Shown one piece after another: positions 47,206 to 58,622 of a stretch of DNA of 64,000 nucleotides (position 1 is its first letter; each line of letters opens with the position of its first letter). The notes beneath the pieces were generated by a model. The model had not been told where the DNA came from and made no database searches. It saw nothing but the letters and a program-made list of their open reading frames with translations. The translations under genes and the position numbers were made by a program. The DNA lies in assembly GCA_020736575.1 (NCBI GenBank), contig JAGPYM010000071.1:1-64000 (forward strand). Direction: 5' to 3'. Origin of the DNA: Thelonectria olida (taxonomy: Eukaryota > Ascomycota > Sordariomycetes > Hypocreales > Nectriaceae).

Positions 47206-48068
47206 TGAGCAGAAGGGTTCACATGCCCATCGACCAATGCGTCTCCAAATCTAACCGTCAGGCATTGACGTGGGCGCCAATTCAAATTGCCATGCTAAAA
47301 AGGGATATTGGTCGGTTTATCTTATAGCTCAGCAGTGACGGTGATGACGGAAGGACGGAGTCTTCTCTTCTTGTTGGCATTCATATTCATACTTGGAGCA
47401 ATCAAAGTACTACATCAATGTTATAAAGCCTTTGCGGTAACAAGCTGCCTTGAAGTTGCGAGGCTGTTAGTTGGTGTGACGAGGCCGTAAATATCATTCG
47501 TTTATTCAAGATAATTAAGTAACATGAGCTATAATTAAATAGAGAGATATTTTTTATATTAGAGGCTTGTAATATGACTATTCAAGTAATATTTATTTAA
47601 TAAGGGGCTTCATTTTAAACCTAGTTATAAGCATGGCTAGGTTTAAGCGGCACATCTTGAGGTCGGAGGATGAGGACGAGGCCACCGAAATTGTCATAAC
47701 AGTGACAACACCATGACCTTCAAGTCCGATTCGGGAGAGTCTGGGACTGTTGTGACTGATGAGGCTGTTGAGAAGTAGGAGGGGCTGATACCGATGAGTT
47801 GACACTGAGTGGGAGTTGGTCATTGCACCCGAGAATAGCCTGTGACTGGACAGGTCCTACCTTTAACAATACGTCAGATTCTGTATATGGAGGTAGATTA
47901 CATGAATGATAAAGTATTACGACATGTGTACCAGATAAAGTGCCTAAAGGCGCGGATATATATGTCATACTAAATGCGAAGCGTGACTCGATAATCTCGC
48001 TGACATTTGACAGTTTGGAATGTGAGGGGCAGTGACTCTTAGTCTGGCTGATACTGCTTGGACTCTTC
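47206..48068. other. Convergent intergenic region
   Basis: 3' flanks of the MFS and metallo-hydrolase genes. A truncated family-A repeat lies at 47535-47645. Nothing else recognised. Confidence 0.5.
47535..47645 (-). repeat. Truncated copy of repeat family A
   Basis: Contains TATATTAGAGGCTTGTAAT and AGGGGCTTCATTTTAAAC, corresponding to the 17490-17580 part of the reverse copy at 17468-17672. It shows that the repeat also inserted into the second gene cluster. Confidence 0.5.
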
Positions 48069-49142
48069 TCAACACCGTCGCCGGATCTCCTCTACAGCCT
48101 CGATGTTGTTTCGCAAGGCCGTGAAGCCAGCCCTGCTCCCAAGGAATGAAACCCGCCCGCCTTCACCCTCGTACAGTTCCAGCTGCTCGCCTCGCTTGAC
48201 GCCCCCGTCGACTGGCTGAATCCTTAGCTCAACCGCGTCCAATAAAACTTGGTCAACTTCCATGAGCATTTCAAGAGCATCTACATCACGGGTGTTATGG
48301 CCGCATGCCATTTTCACCCGCGATGCAAACAATTGATCTTCGGTGGGCCCTTCAATTTCAGTCAGTTTATGATACAATGAGGAGGTGTAGCTTCTTACCA
48401 CTCCCTTGGTTCCATTCTTGAACCAGCTTTTTGAGTCTCCCAATACTTCCGCTATATGCAGTGACACTGCCCTCGGGAGGAAACAAGATGGCCGACCACT
48501 CATAGATGGTGTCGCCGACGAAAAGGAATCTCTCTCGAGGATCCCATATAGCTAGCTGATCCGGGGTATGCCCCGGTGTTTGGTACAAGGTCAATCCCAA
48601 ATCATCTCCTCGGCTGTCAACTAAATGCTGGCCATCGCCAGCCCAGTTTGTGACCTGGTATTCTGGAGTCTCCATGCCGGCAAATCGGCAAAGTGAAGAC
48701 TGTGGCAAGCGACCTGGACCCTCAATGAAGTCTTTGTCATAGGCGCTCGCCCAGACGGTGCTTTCGGCGTCGGTGAACTGTTCGATGCCGCCTGGCTCGG
48801 TAAGTGTGAAGAAGAGAAATTGAGATTGGGAGGCAAACCTATGTGGTCAAAGTGGCAGTGCGTGCAGATGACTACATAATTCCTCGTGCCCTTCTCATTC
48901 AGCGGCTCTCCGGCGTTGTCGGCCACTGGGAATGTCTCAATGAATGTTCGCAGAGATGACAACTCGACGCTTGGGTCCTTGGCGGCGCCACCACAGCCAG
49001 TGTCAACAAGGACGAGACTGGTTGGGAAGAGTTTGACGTAGATGTATGGGTTCTCGTTCCACTTGTCATCTTCGACAATGACGAATGTCGTGTCGTTTAA
49101 TCTACTTGCAGAGAAACACGTGGTTGGTGTAATTGTAGACAT
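48069..49142 (-). CDS. Metallo-beta-lactamase-fold hydrolase (lactonase-like)
   Basis: Zinc hydrolase of 325 aa. Exons on the minus strand: 49142-48839, 48791-48399 and 48349-48069 (donors GTTTGC and GTAAGA). The signature H-x-H-x-D-H is at residues 95-100 (THCHFDH). Further ligands are in YQTPGHTPDQ (His), FVGDTIYEWS (Asp) and ACGHNTRD (His). The acceptor choice restores FDHIGGIEQF. The family includes lactonases and the MBL that opens benzoxazolinones in Fusarium, and MBL-type thioesterases occur in fungal polyketide pathways. Here it lies inside a predicted PKS cluster, so lactone hydrolysis or product release are both possible. The N-terminal frame stays open upstream, but the ATG at 49142 fits the domain start. 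Confidence 0.88.
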
Positions 49143-50166
49143 GTTGATATGAAAGATAACTGGAATGCCAATGAGGTCGGCGAACTCTTGAGCAAAAGAG
49201 GGGGACTCGGCGAAGGAACAGCTGTAAGACGCGTCCACACCGGAGCAAGGAATAATTCCTTTGAGCTACGCTAGCAACTAGCGGGTCGGATGGCCTTATG
49301 AGGCTAGCCCGTGATTTCAACGCGACCGCTTGTAGCCGCGTGTGTCCTTCTTGCAGGTTGATGATGTCAGCGTACTTCACGAACGCAAACATGTGAAAAG
49401 AGGGATAGAAGACGTTCCTGTCTGGCTCAAAGACGCTTAACTAAGGCTTTAACTATAGGCTACATCCAGTGGCACTTGCTTGGTCGCCTACCCGATCAGG
49501 AAGGCAGGTAAGCGAATCAGACTGGACCGTTCAGGTGGCCACTTAGGACAGACATTCTACACGAGAAGCAAACAGCTCAAAACCGCCAGCGGTTTGCCTC
49601 TCCTGTACGTTAAGAGCCCTTTACGCGTTGTTCGTGTCGCGTTTCTTACTTAATACCTCAGCTATGATTGGCGGGCGTAAAAATGAACCCAGCTCTGGTA
49701 AAATGGGGCAGGAAAAAGAACTCTACTCGAGTTCGTATAGTAATACTCCTATAGGGAATTCTCCATGGCGTCTTGACTCCTGGTGGCGGCCTTGGGAGGA
49801 GCTGAGGCGGGGGCCAAAGCAGTGAAGACAGTCTCAAGGATTTTGCATCGTGTTTGTCCGGGCTTTCAGAAACAGGCTATTTCTTCCACCCTGGGCATTG
49901 TGTCTGTGAAATCTGAGATACCGCTCTTCGAAATATGCATCAGAGGCGTGCATTTCTGTTGTGTTTTTGTCGTCATGATACCCTCAATCTCAGCTCCATA
50001 TTATTGCTCCCCCCAATTGTCCACCTTTTTGGAGCACAGGTTCATTCAAGTGGTATGAGTTGCAACTCTGAAGAGACAGTGACACTTGGAGATCGAGGGT
50101 CGTGGCCTGGGCAGTTCATGATCAAGTTACTCTCCTACTGCGTCAAAACCGGTGGCCGACAGCAAC
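49143..50166. other. Intergenic region
   Basis: Upstream of the metallo-hydrolase and downstream of the AflR-type regulator. No supported gene or repeat seen. Confidence 0.5.
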
Positions 50167-51516
50167 CTAGCCGTCCTCTCTCAAGAGGCCCAGCACGTTT
50201 CCAATGTTGGCTCGCAAGGATGCGACAAGAGCCCGTCCGGATTTCTCAGAGGGGCTACAAGCCTGCTCCATGATGCTCTCAAATAGCCCAGGCGAGCCCA
50301 CGTAGCCAAACAGGCTCTTCGAGGGCGTCCGCTGGGCCGAGAGGCACAACTCTGCTGGGAGGCCCAGGACTCGTTCCACGCTGCTGAGGTTGCGCTGCGT
50401 GACTTGAACAACGATTTTGATATACAAGTCGCCCTTTATGGGCGGTAGGCCACTAATATGAGTGAACCCAGGCATATTATCAAAGAAGTCGACAATGTCG
50501 TGCAGGCCGCTCAAGATCTGGTGAACTTGAAAGAAGATGGAGTTGTATATCTGCAGCAGTTGGATGTAGCCAGACAAGCACATGAGCACGACCGGTGTGC
50601 TCAAGGGCGACGAGTCGTGGTCCTGGATCGGCGAGATGACCTGCTTGACAATGGCAGCCAATTCGGAGGTACTCTCCAGTGCATTGAGGATGGGATTGAG
50701 CTGCACGTCCTCGACTTTGTCGACACATGAATGAATGAGATTGGGAGGGGGGGTGCCCAGAACGAAAGTGTCGATTTTCGAAAGCTGAAGGGCGATGGCC
50801 TCGTTGAGGCGAGCAAGTCTGCCGAGGACGTGGCTCGAGCCGAGAGACAGCTCTGGCGGTCTATTTGCGATATCGAGAGCGCTGCCGGGGAGAAGTTGAA
50901 GCTGAAAAGCAGGGTCAACGGAGAGGCTCAAAGGATTGGGATCAGGCAAGCATATCAGCTGCTGTCCACTCTGCATCTCATGAAGCTCTGTTCCCATGGT
51001 GAAAGCGCCAGAGTTTGGACCGCCGACAAGGTCCGAGAGCGCAACAGTGTCGTTGTGGAATCCAAGACTCAGGGTGTCGATGACGGCGTCCGTGGTCTTG
51101 TTGCTGGACGCTCCCTCGTCGAAAAACATGGCAAAGAGTTCCGAGTCTACCGTGAGGCGGCTGTGGGAGCCCTCCGAGCTTCCACTGGGATTCGATGGTG
51201 ACGCAAGCTCCAGTGCAGATTCGGTGGCGGATTCAGGCTCTGGCTCAGGAATGGATGCGGGCGACACTTCGGGCGTAGATCTGGGTACCGTGGCAGATAC
51301 AAAGACAGAATGCCGTAACCTCTGCCGTTGAGCATTAGGGTTGGTGCGAGGACGCCCCAGCGGCCTCGGAGCTCCCGTTACGCAGGATGCTCCAGCTCGG
51401 AGGCAGCGGGCGCAGGGTTCGTCGCCCTGGCCTTGCAATCGTAAGCATCGCAGCTTGTGCTCTCGGCATCGGTCGCAGGCGGACCGCTTAGCAATTGGCC
51501 GCTGCTGTTGCTGCAT
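50167..51516 (-). CDS. Zn2Cys6 regulator of the AflR type
   Basis: Predicted cluster-specific transcription factor, intronless, 449 aa. The DNA-binding domain is at residues 14-45: C-x2-C-x6-C-x10-C-x2-C-x6-C, with a longer than usual central loop (LRLQGQGDEP). The PRPLGRPR basic tail after it is usual in regulators of polyketide clusters. A Ser/Pro/Glu-rich linker (residues 75-115) leads to a C-terminal helical region (about 230-445) with ICLPDP, IHSCVDKVEDV and QLLQIYNSIFFQVH segments, like the AflR regulatory domain. It is flanked by the metallo-hydrolase and the calycin-like gene and is the best candidate to control the PKS cluster. The ATG lies directly before a Gln run. Confidence 0.88.
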   Translation of the reverse strand: MQQQQRPIAKRSACDRCREHKLRCLRLQGQGDEPCARCLRAGASCVTGAPRPLGRPRTNPNAQRQRLRHSVFVSATVPRSTPEVSPASIPEPEPESATESALELASPSNPSGSSEGSHSRLTVDSELFAMFFDEGASSNKTTDAVIDTLSLGFHNDTVALSDLVGGPNSGAFTMGTELHEMQSGQQLICLPDPNPLSLSVDPAFQLQLLPGSALDIANRPPELSLGSSHVLGRLARLNEAIALQLSKIDTFVLGTPPPNLIHSCVDKVEDVQLNPILNALESTSELAAIVKQVISPIQDHDSSPLSTPVVLMCLSGYIQLLQIYNSIFFQVHQILSGLHDIVDFFDNMPGFTHISGLPPIKGDLYIKIVVQVTQRNLSSVERVLGLPAELCLSAQRTPSKSLFGYVGSPGLFESIMEQACSPSEKSGRALVASLRANIGNVLGLLREDG

Positions 51517-51991
51517 AGCTGCGTTGGTTATCGGAGGGTTAATTCATGGGCTCGCGGGGTATTCGGAGTTGTCAAAGGTAGCAGCAGCTTGATTGGATAA
51601 GCAGACCCACAATAGGAGCGCGGTGTGATAAAACGTAAATCCCTTTTAAGTATAATAAGGCGCAGGCAGACCCTACCGCCCTATAGCCCCCTTATAATAG
51701 GCGTATAATAATAATTTATAATATTTTCCGATTTTTATATTATATATATTATAATTATTTTATAATTAGTAATTATTAATATTATATAAATATTTAATAT
51801 ATTATATTATTTAAATATTTTATTTATTTTTATTAATTTAAATATATTAAATTTATATTAAATTTTTTAAAAAAGTTTTATAAAATTATTTTTAAAATAG
51901 GCCCTATTACATAGTTAAAATAGTAGTTTAATATATATATTTCAACTGATCCTTCTAGTAAAAGATGCAAAATGCTAAACATAGCTCAGGT
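51517..51991. other. AT-rich spacer
   Basis: Promoter side of the AflR-type gene, then about 300 bp of nearly pure A/T (51650-51955), presumably another RIP remnant. No gene. Confidence 0.5.
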
Positions 51992-52617
51992 CTATATAGG
52001 CCGAGGCCGGATATAATTATACACCAGTCTCAGCTTCGCAACCTCATCTCCTTTCCTTACCACAATCCGCCTAACATGGAATCTAGTTCCCTCAATCTCC
52101 TCATACCCAAAGATTTGATGTGTTACTGCATCAATGTCCAAATGTTCTGTCATCATATGGATCATTGATTGTGGCCCCCTCTCTAATCCTTGTGCCAGGT
52201 ACCTATCTATCTCGTCAAGCTCTTTGGCCGTCCCCCAGCGCGTTCGCACTCGTAGTTTCCCAAGATTCGGCACCGCGAGTTCGTCGGGCTCGTAGTTGAG
52301 CGCTCGCTCCTCAGACATGCCTGGCAAGCCCAGAGGCGGCGTGTGTTCCAAGAGAAAACGGGTCTCGCCGGTTTGGGTATCCAACCATGTCTTTATGGAG
52401 ACTGTCACCGAGACCCAGTTGGCGAGTTTACGCATCAGCCAAGGCATGCCTTGGAGTTTGAGCATGTGTTCATTAGAGTCGCAGAGAACCCAGTTCTACC
52501 GCAGTGATTAGTATTGGGGATGCAAAAGTGAGCGGACGACGAATAGTGCACTGGGAGAATTACCATTCCCCATTGGTCATTGGTGTTCTTGAATGTGACA
52601 TATGCGGGAGTTGCCAT
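51992..52617 (-). CDS. Small calycin/lipocalin-like protein of fungal metabolite clusters
   Basis: Protein of 185 aa from exons 52617-52564 and 52495-51992 (minus; donor GTAATT, acceptor GTAG). It resembles a widespread, poorly characterised fungal family with the pattern NEHMLKLQGMPWLMRKLANW, SVTVSIKTWLDTQTG, ERALNYEPDE, LRVRTRWGT, HQIFGYEEIEGTRFHVRRIVV and a terminal LRLVYNYI. Alternating beta-strand-like segments suggest a small barrel that could bind a hydrophobic ligand. No enzymatic residues are apparent and no function is claimed. It lies between the AflR-type regulator and the medium-chain reductase. The family resemblance is from memory and should be checked by search. Confidence 0.75.
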
Positions 52618-54272
52618 TGTTTTTTCTTTTTTTCCTTTTTTTTCGTTCTGGGATGATGAATTATTCCAGGTTGGAAGAGTTTTCTCCGGTTTCTAATCCG
52701 TTTGGATGAAAGGATATATAACAGAGAAAGAGCTTCGCCAGAGACTGCTGGGCTCCTACCAGTCTTATTCTTTCCCTTAAATAGCGCCCGCCTTGTTACG
52801 CACTCTGCATCGGACCAGATCCTTTTCAGCCTATGACGTTGGCGCTGCTTGGTCATGTAATTCCTTCAAGCTTCGGGAGTAAAACAAAAAACAAAACAAA
52901 AAACCTACATGTAGAAGCGAACCTCCGACATACGCATGCACTAAACTCATTTCGGGCTTACCCTATTGATCTCCCACTCGCCGCAATCAATACTAACACC
53001 GGGCATTCAACTCAATACAAAATAACCTTTCCTGAGAAATGCTCTCTTGTTGGCTGTCTTTCGTTGGAGGGTATTTCTTAATTGAGCTTAGTTTTGTGAA
53101 TATCTTCGAGAATCGGCCATGTATGTTTAAATGTTTCGGGAATATTAGAATCTCCCGGAACTTCCGATGAGGAGATTCAACCTCCCGACTTCTCCAATAA
53201 GAAATCTCCCGACTTGTTTCTCAATAGTTCCCCGGTTTTCGTTTTCCAGGTAGGTACCTCTTGCGCCGTTCTGATATCGAAAATTTATTTGGTGCCTGGC
53301 ATAGTAAGCTTGACGACGGGGTCAGATCCGTATGTTGTGATTGCTGCGGCGCTGCCCTCCAGCGTCTCAACTTGAGAGATTGTCAACGCTCACGCGCAGT
53401 AGCTGTTTCTGTGCTTAAGAGAACTAAGTGAAGCCCATCCCCAGTGTTGCGTGGCCCTACACTCACTCCGGCCGTTACTCTCAAAGCCGTGCCTGCATGG
53501 CCGTTGACTTAACAAGCCACGAACCCAAGCACACCGCGTTAAGGAGTGCCCTTTCTATGAAGAACCTGACTATAATGAAGCTCTAGCCACGTCTGCACTG
53601 TGACGGCTAGACAGACCCTGGCATCTGTCCTGAATTATTGACTATGCCACAACCGGTAGCAATCTTCCGCTCCTTCAAAGGGATGCTTCGATCCGTGGCC
53701 CTGTCCCACCTTTCCAGAAGCAATGACGACCATGGCCAGCACAACAGGAGGGCTCAGAATCCAGAATATGTTCAAATAAAATTTAAATCAGATCGGGAAT
53801 TTGAAATTGCAGATATCAGAACTCTCAAGGTACTAGTCAAGGATGAACTGCCCTAGGGTTCAATACTTCAAGAAGTTCTAGACGGAACTCCATGTTTTCT
53901 GCCAGCGACCGCAGTCACACGCTTTATTCTGGAATCTCTAGAGGCGAACCACCCCGCATTCCACAGCAAGCACCTATCCTTCTCACTCAGCGCTGCAAGT
54001 GGCCGGAAGTTGAACGAGGTTGAAGTTACAAAACGAGAATGAGGTCTTCTGGCGCCAGCCACCCCATCAGATGAAACCTTGGATTTCGCTTTGGGATATG
54101 TGTGTACCAAGTTCAGAGGGCACCGGACTCGTAATTCTGGGATTCTCGTAGCCGACGTTTCGAAATGACTAGAGAATACTTGAATAATTACATGTTCTCA
54201 TATCAACAGAGACGAAAGTTTAGCACCGCCGTTCCAAATAGAATTGTGCATCTGGCCATTAGGGTTAGGCCA
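52618..54272. other. Long intergenic region with short repeated words
   Basis: No supported gene in 1.65 kb. Three copies of a (T/C)CTCCCG(GA)ACTT word lie close together at 53151-53163, 53181-53191 and 53205-53215, next to TTTCGGGAATATT at 53135-53147. It resembles a regulatory patch. A 72-codon open frame at 53638-53856 has no support. Confidence 0.35.
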
Positions 54273-55471
54273 TTATTCCGCATGTACCCGGATTAGGACC
54301 TTCCCCCGAGCCCTCTTGCTCGTGACCCGTTCGTACCCCTTCATAAGGTCCTCCATTGCAAACTCAGAGTCCAGAATGACGTTCAACTTTCCCTGTTCGA
54401 CCATCTCAACCAGAGTCAAAACTTCCGGCATGTTGGGAGTATTGCTGAACAGGATGTACGGCCGAGGAATGCCCCCGAGCCAGGTCGGACGCCAGCTGTT
54501 CATGAACCATCGAAACATTTGGCTCAGGATGCCGTCTCCGAGATCGAAAGCGCCGATGTTGACCAAAGGACCACCGGGACAGAGATACCTTGGAGAGTTT
54601 TCGTAGAGGGCCTGCGAGCCAACACAGTCCACGATAGAGTCAAAAGGCTGCGAACCAAAGGCCGAGGCGAGATAGTCCGGCAGCGAGGCGTGTTTCTTGT
54701 AATCCACAAACTACAGACAGTAACACTCATTATTAGCAGAGCTCCAGAGCGTAGTAGAGGATAACTCAGGGTGAAGCATACCTCGTCAATTCCGTATCCT
54801 CGAACCAAAGCCTCGTTGGCACCACTTGCAACTCCCACAACGAAGGCGCCCCGGACACGGCACAGCTGCGCGGCGATGTGCCCGACACTCCCACTCGCCC
54901 CATTGATGAGCACCCGATGCCCCGGACGGACCTTTGCAGCTCGAACCACGGCCAGGGCGGTTGACCCGTTGGAGATGAGTCCAACCCCCTGAGGCAGGCT
55001 GAGGACCTGGTGCTCACCGACGCCCGCCTCCGAGAGCGGCACCACGTAGGCCTCGGGCACCCGCATGTACTCTTTCAGCGCGCCCGTACCGTAAAACAGC
55101 ATGCTCATAGGGTCTGTCATGGCCAGCACGCGCGTGCCGGGCTGTCGTAGCCCTTCCGGGGCCTTGCCGCCGGCGACGACGACGGTGCCGGAGACGCAGA
55201 GCTCGGGGACCAGGGGCGGTGCAAAGGGCAGGGCGGGAAAGACGCCGATAAAGTGGGCGATGGAGAATTCGAGCGCGACGTAGGAGACGCGGACGACGAC
55301 ATCGCTGGAGTCCGGGCCGGGGACCGGCGGCGTGGGAAGCGTATCGACGAGCTTGAGGGACGACTTGTAGTGGCCGCGATACTGACGCACCCAGGCTCGC
55401 ATGGTGAGCGGCATCGCTGCCGCGGGTTCGGAGGGTGTCATGTCCAGCTGCTGCACGTCTGCAGGTAACAT
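54273..55471 (-). CDS. Medium-chain (zinc-type/quinone oxidoreductase-like) dehydrogenase
   Basis: NADPH-dependent MDR-family reductase of 375 aa. Exons on the minus strand: 55471-54782 and 54710-54273 (donor GTATGC, acceptor GTAG). The N-terminal GroES-like domain contains DVVVRVSYVALEFSIAHF. The cofactor motif INGASGSVGHIAAQLCR opens the Rossmann domain, followed by DSIVDCVGSQALYENS and a final GKVLIRVH. Ligands of the structural zinc are not evident, as in quinone oxidoreductases and enoyl reductases. The ATG at 55471 is chosen; a second ATG at 55441 would shorten the protein by 10 aa. It is divergent from the DHA2 transporter. It may reduce a C=C or C=O in the polyketide pathway (inference). 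Confidence 0.87.
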
Positions 55472-56024
55472 ATCGGATGCAGCCTGGAACGGATGGAGAG
55501 CGGTTTGGCGTGGCCTATAAGGGCGAGAGAGCGTCTCGCTGCTGGTGTCTTTCAAGGCAGGGAACCGGGCCGCTGTGCGAACGTCAGCTTCATTGACTGA
55601 TCAACAAGCGAGCGCGACACGATCTGGACCCAAGCGCGATCAGGAATCTGGTTCAGCAGCTTCAAGTCAGGCAGTGTCGGGTTTGTCTGCAATTCAATGA
55701 TAGATCCTCGCAAAAGAAAAAGAGGCCACGGGCGATGCTACGTCAGACCCTCCGAATTTCCTAATTAGGCAATCCTTAGTCCCCGAGCAAAACCCTCCGA
55801 TAAGGCACAGACAGATCCCCTCCGTAGACCGCGACGGGACATGTCCTTTCTTTCATGTCGAAAATGCTGCATCCCTTTTGCAAGGGATGGCCTCCGAAAT
55901 CCGAGATTAAGGGGCGAAAAAGAGAACCCTAGCCAGTAGGCAAACACACCGAACTCCATATATATGGCATCCGAACCCAGCGTCGCAGAGGATCGCCTTC
56001 AACCCACATACATCTCTCGCGAAA
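55472..56024. promoter_or_regulatory. Divergent promoter, MDR reductase / DHA2 transporter
   Basis: A 553-bp gap between two outward start codons. ATATATA at 55959-55965 is a possible TATA box 60 bp before the transporter ATG. No gene. Confidence 0.4.
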
Positions 56025-57795
56025 ATGTCTGACACCACGCAAGAGGCCTTGACCAAGGGTGCGGACGATGACGCGCCCAGCAGCAATACAATGGATCCCT
56101 CAGAGGGCTCAGCGACTCCAGAGACTCCAGAGACCCCCGAGGCCACGCATGTGCCCCCGACGAAAAAGGACTGGAGATTCTGGGCGCTCTTGGGCGCCAT
56201 CAGCCTCGCGGGGCTCCTCACGGCTTTGGAGGGCACCGTCACGTCGACGGCGCTGCCCTCGATTGTCGAAGATCTCGGCGGCGGCCATCTCTACATCTGG
56301 GTCGTGAATGGATATCTGCTCGCCATGTGAGTAACCCCGGCGCTGAAAAGGCCCCGTCTCGGGATTGACTAACCCAACTCCCCTCGCTAGGACGGCGGTA
56401 CAGCCCATGTACGGACAGCTGGCCAACGTCTTTGGTCGCCGCTGGCCCATGCTCGTTGCAACCGCCTTGTTCGTGCTCGGCAGCGGCATCTGCGGCGGCG
56501 CAACCAACATGGGCATGATGATCGTCGGCCGAGTAATCCAGGGCATCGGAGCGAGCGGCACCACCGTGCTCACCGAGACCATCATCTGCGACGTCGTGCC
56601 GCTGAGGGAGCGTGGCAAGTTTCTGGCTATCGTCATGGGCATGATCTTCCTGGGCACCGCGCTCGGGCCCTTCTTCGGCGGCCTCATTGTGCAATACTCG
56701 TCCTGGCGCTGGACCTTCTACATGGCGCTTCCCGTGGGTGGCGCTGCCCTCATCTTTCTGTTCTTCTTCCTAAACGTCCGCTACAAGAAGGAGAAGAACC
56801 TGGCTACAAGAATGACGACGATTGACTGGACGGGGAACGTCATCTTCGTTGCGGCCATCTCGTCGGTTCTCATAGCATTGTCGTGGGCCGGAGTGGTGCA
56901 CCCATGGTCGTCCTACAACGTCCTCGTGCCGCTGCTCGTGGGTATGGCTGGCCTGGCTGGGTTCCTCGTCTTCGAGGGGTCTCGCTTTGCCCCGAATCCC
57001 ACCGTCCCGCTGCACCTTTTCTCCAACCGAACCTCTGTCACCGTCTTTGTCATGACCTTCTTCCACTCCATGATCACCATGTGGCAGCTCTACTTCATGC
57101 CTGTCTACTTCCAGGGTGTTCTAGGTTCGTCGCCCAGTCGTTCGGGGCTCCAGATCCTCGCCACGGTCCTCGCCATCCTCCCCGCGGCGGGCATCGGGGG
57201 AGGTCTTATGACCAAGCTCGGGTTCTATAAGCCCATCCACTACGCCTCCTGGGCCATCAGTCTCATCGGCCTTGGCCTGTTCACCCTCCTAGGCAGGAAC
57301 TCAAGCACCGGGGAGTGGGTTGGCTTCCAGATCGTCTACTCCATGGGAGTCGGCATGCTGGTTCCCACGCTTCTCCCCGCACTCATGGCGCCGCTGAGCG
57401 AGTCCGATACTGCGTTGGCAACGGCAACGTGGTCGTTTGTCCGCAGCTTTGGCATGACGTGGGGGACGGCTATGTCCGCTGCCATCTTCAACACCCGCTC
57501 TAACGAACTGGCACCCCGGCTCATCCATGATGCCACGATCAGAGCCAAGATCTCCGGGGGCCAGGCTTATGAGCACGCCACTGCCGCGTTTCTTAAGACA
57601 CTATCTCCGAATTCACGTGTGGAAGTCACCGAAGTCTTTGCCCAGAGTCTGCGCCGAACGTGGCTGGTGGCGCTCGCTGTTGCTGCTGTCGGATTCCTCT
57701 CTGTGAACTTCGAGAAGGAGGTGCATATGCGGAGCGAGCTAGAGACAGAGTACGGGATGGAAGAGAAACAAAAGGCGAAGGACTCCGAGGCCTGA
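56025..57795 (+). CDS. MFS transporter, DHA2 family (14 TMS)
   Basis: Predicted 568-aa drug:H+ antiporter of the type that exports fungal metabolites. Exons 56025-56326 and 56391-57795 (donor GTGAGT, acceptor CTAG). The N-terminus (about 45 aa) is acidic with PETPETPE repeats. TM1 follows at WALLGAISLAGLLTALEGTV with the D/E-x-T signature of the family. YGQLANVFGRRWP is motif A, RVIQGIGASG is motif B, and GTALGPFFGG is motif C, characteristic of antiporters. About 14 hydrophobic segments can be counted. The C-terminus is charged. It is adjacent to the reductase and enoyl reductase genes and is probably part of the cluster for self-protection or secretion. Confidence 0.93.
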
Positions 57796-58622
57796 GAATT
57801 TGGATCGTGCGAGAAGAAGCGGCTTTTCTTTGTACAGTCAAGATCGAGGGCATCTAGACAGACGGTGCGGAGCTGAGCGGTCAGGTGTAGTACTGTCACG
57901 CGACAGAATGAAGGGACCTGCCATACGGATTTCATAGTTTTATTTCTCTTAGCCCACCCTCTGGGGACGAGGTGTTCATAGACGGCAATTCCATTGTTGG
58001 GGCCCCTCGGGCAGGCTGGCAGGCGAAGCCCCAGCCTTGGAGTGACGCTCCGATAGATAAGTTGTAATCGAGATATCAAACAGCGGCCTTTGCATCAATC
58101 TTGTTTGTGAGGTTCAGCATCTTGAGCGTGAATATTAAAGCATGTTCCTTCGACGTTGGAGGTGAAACGTTGCACACGAAGATGTTTGTCAGTGGCTTCG
58201 ACAAGGCGATCGATGAGCACTCACTCTAATCCAATTCCGGGACTTGGCGTCTTCAACCATCCATCCATCTCTTGCAACGAGTCCGTGCAATCGCGCACCT
58301 TCAGCTTTACCTTGAGCCATTATTAACTTCCTGCCAGTCCACAGTCGGAAGTAAATCGCAGCCCCCACCCCCCTTGTCCCTCTACAGCGCCCGAGTCCGC
58401 GCCTAAACCAGAGCCTCATCGCAGTCGCAGCGGCAGCTCAGACGACGTAGCAAGTCGGAGATAACGATAAGAATAATGATAATTTTAACAAGGCTCTTCT
58501 GCTATGGAAGAAACTTTTCTGACATCCCTTGATGTGGCTGACCTGAGGTTGAGGTTAGGCTGTCCAGTCCAAGTACAAGCAATAGTATTAAAGTCTAGGA
58601 TCCTATGCTTTAGACTGGCATT
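57796..58622. other. Convergent intergenic region
   Basis: 3' flanks of the DHA2 transporter and the enoyl reductase. No gene or repeat recognised. Confidence 0.5.

Noticed and set aside
53638..53856. 72-codon open frame between the calycin-like gene and the MDR reductase
   Set aside because: Short, no domain, no splice partners.
56059..57066. Long frames on both strands across the DHA2 transporter
   Set aside because: High GC at third positions leaves shadow frames open; only the MFS frame has motifs.
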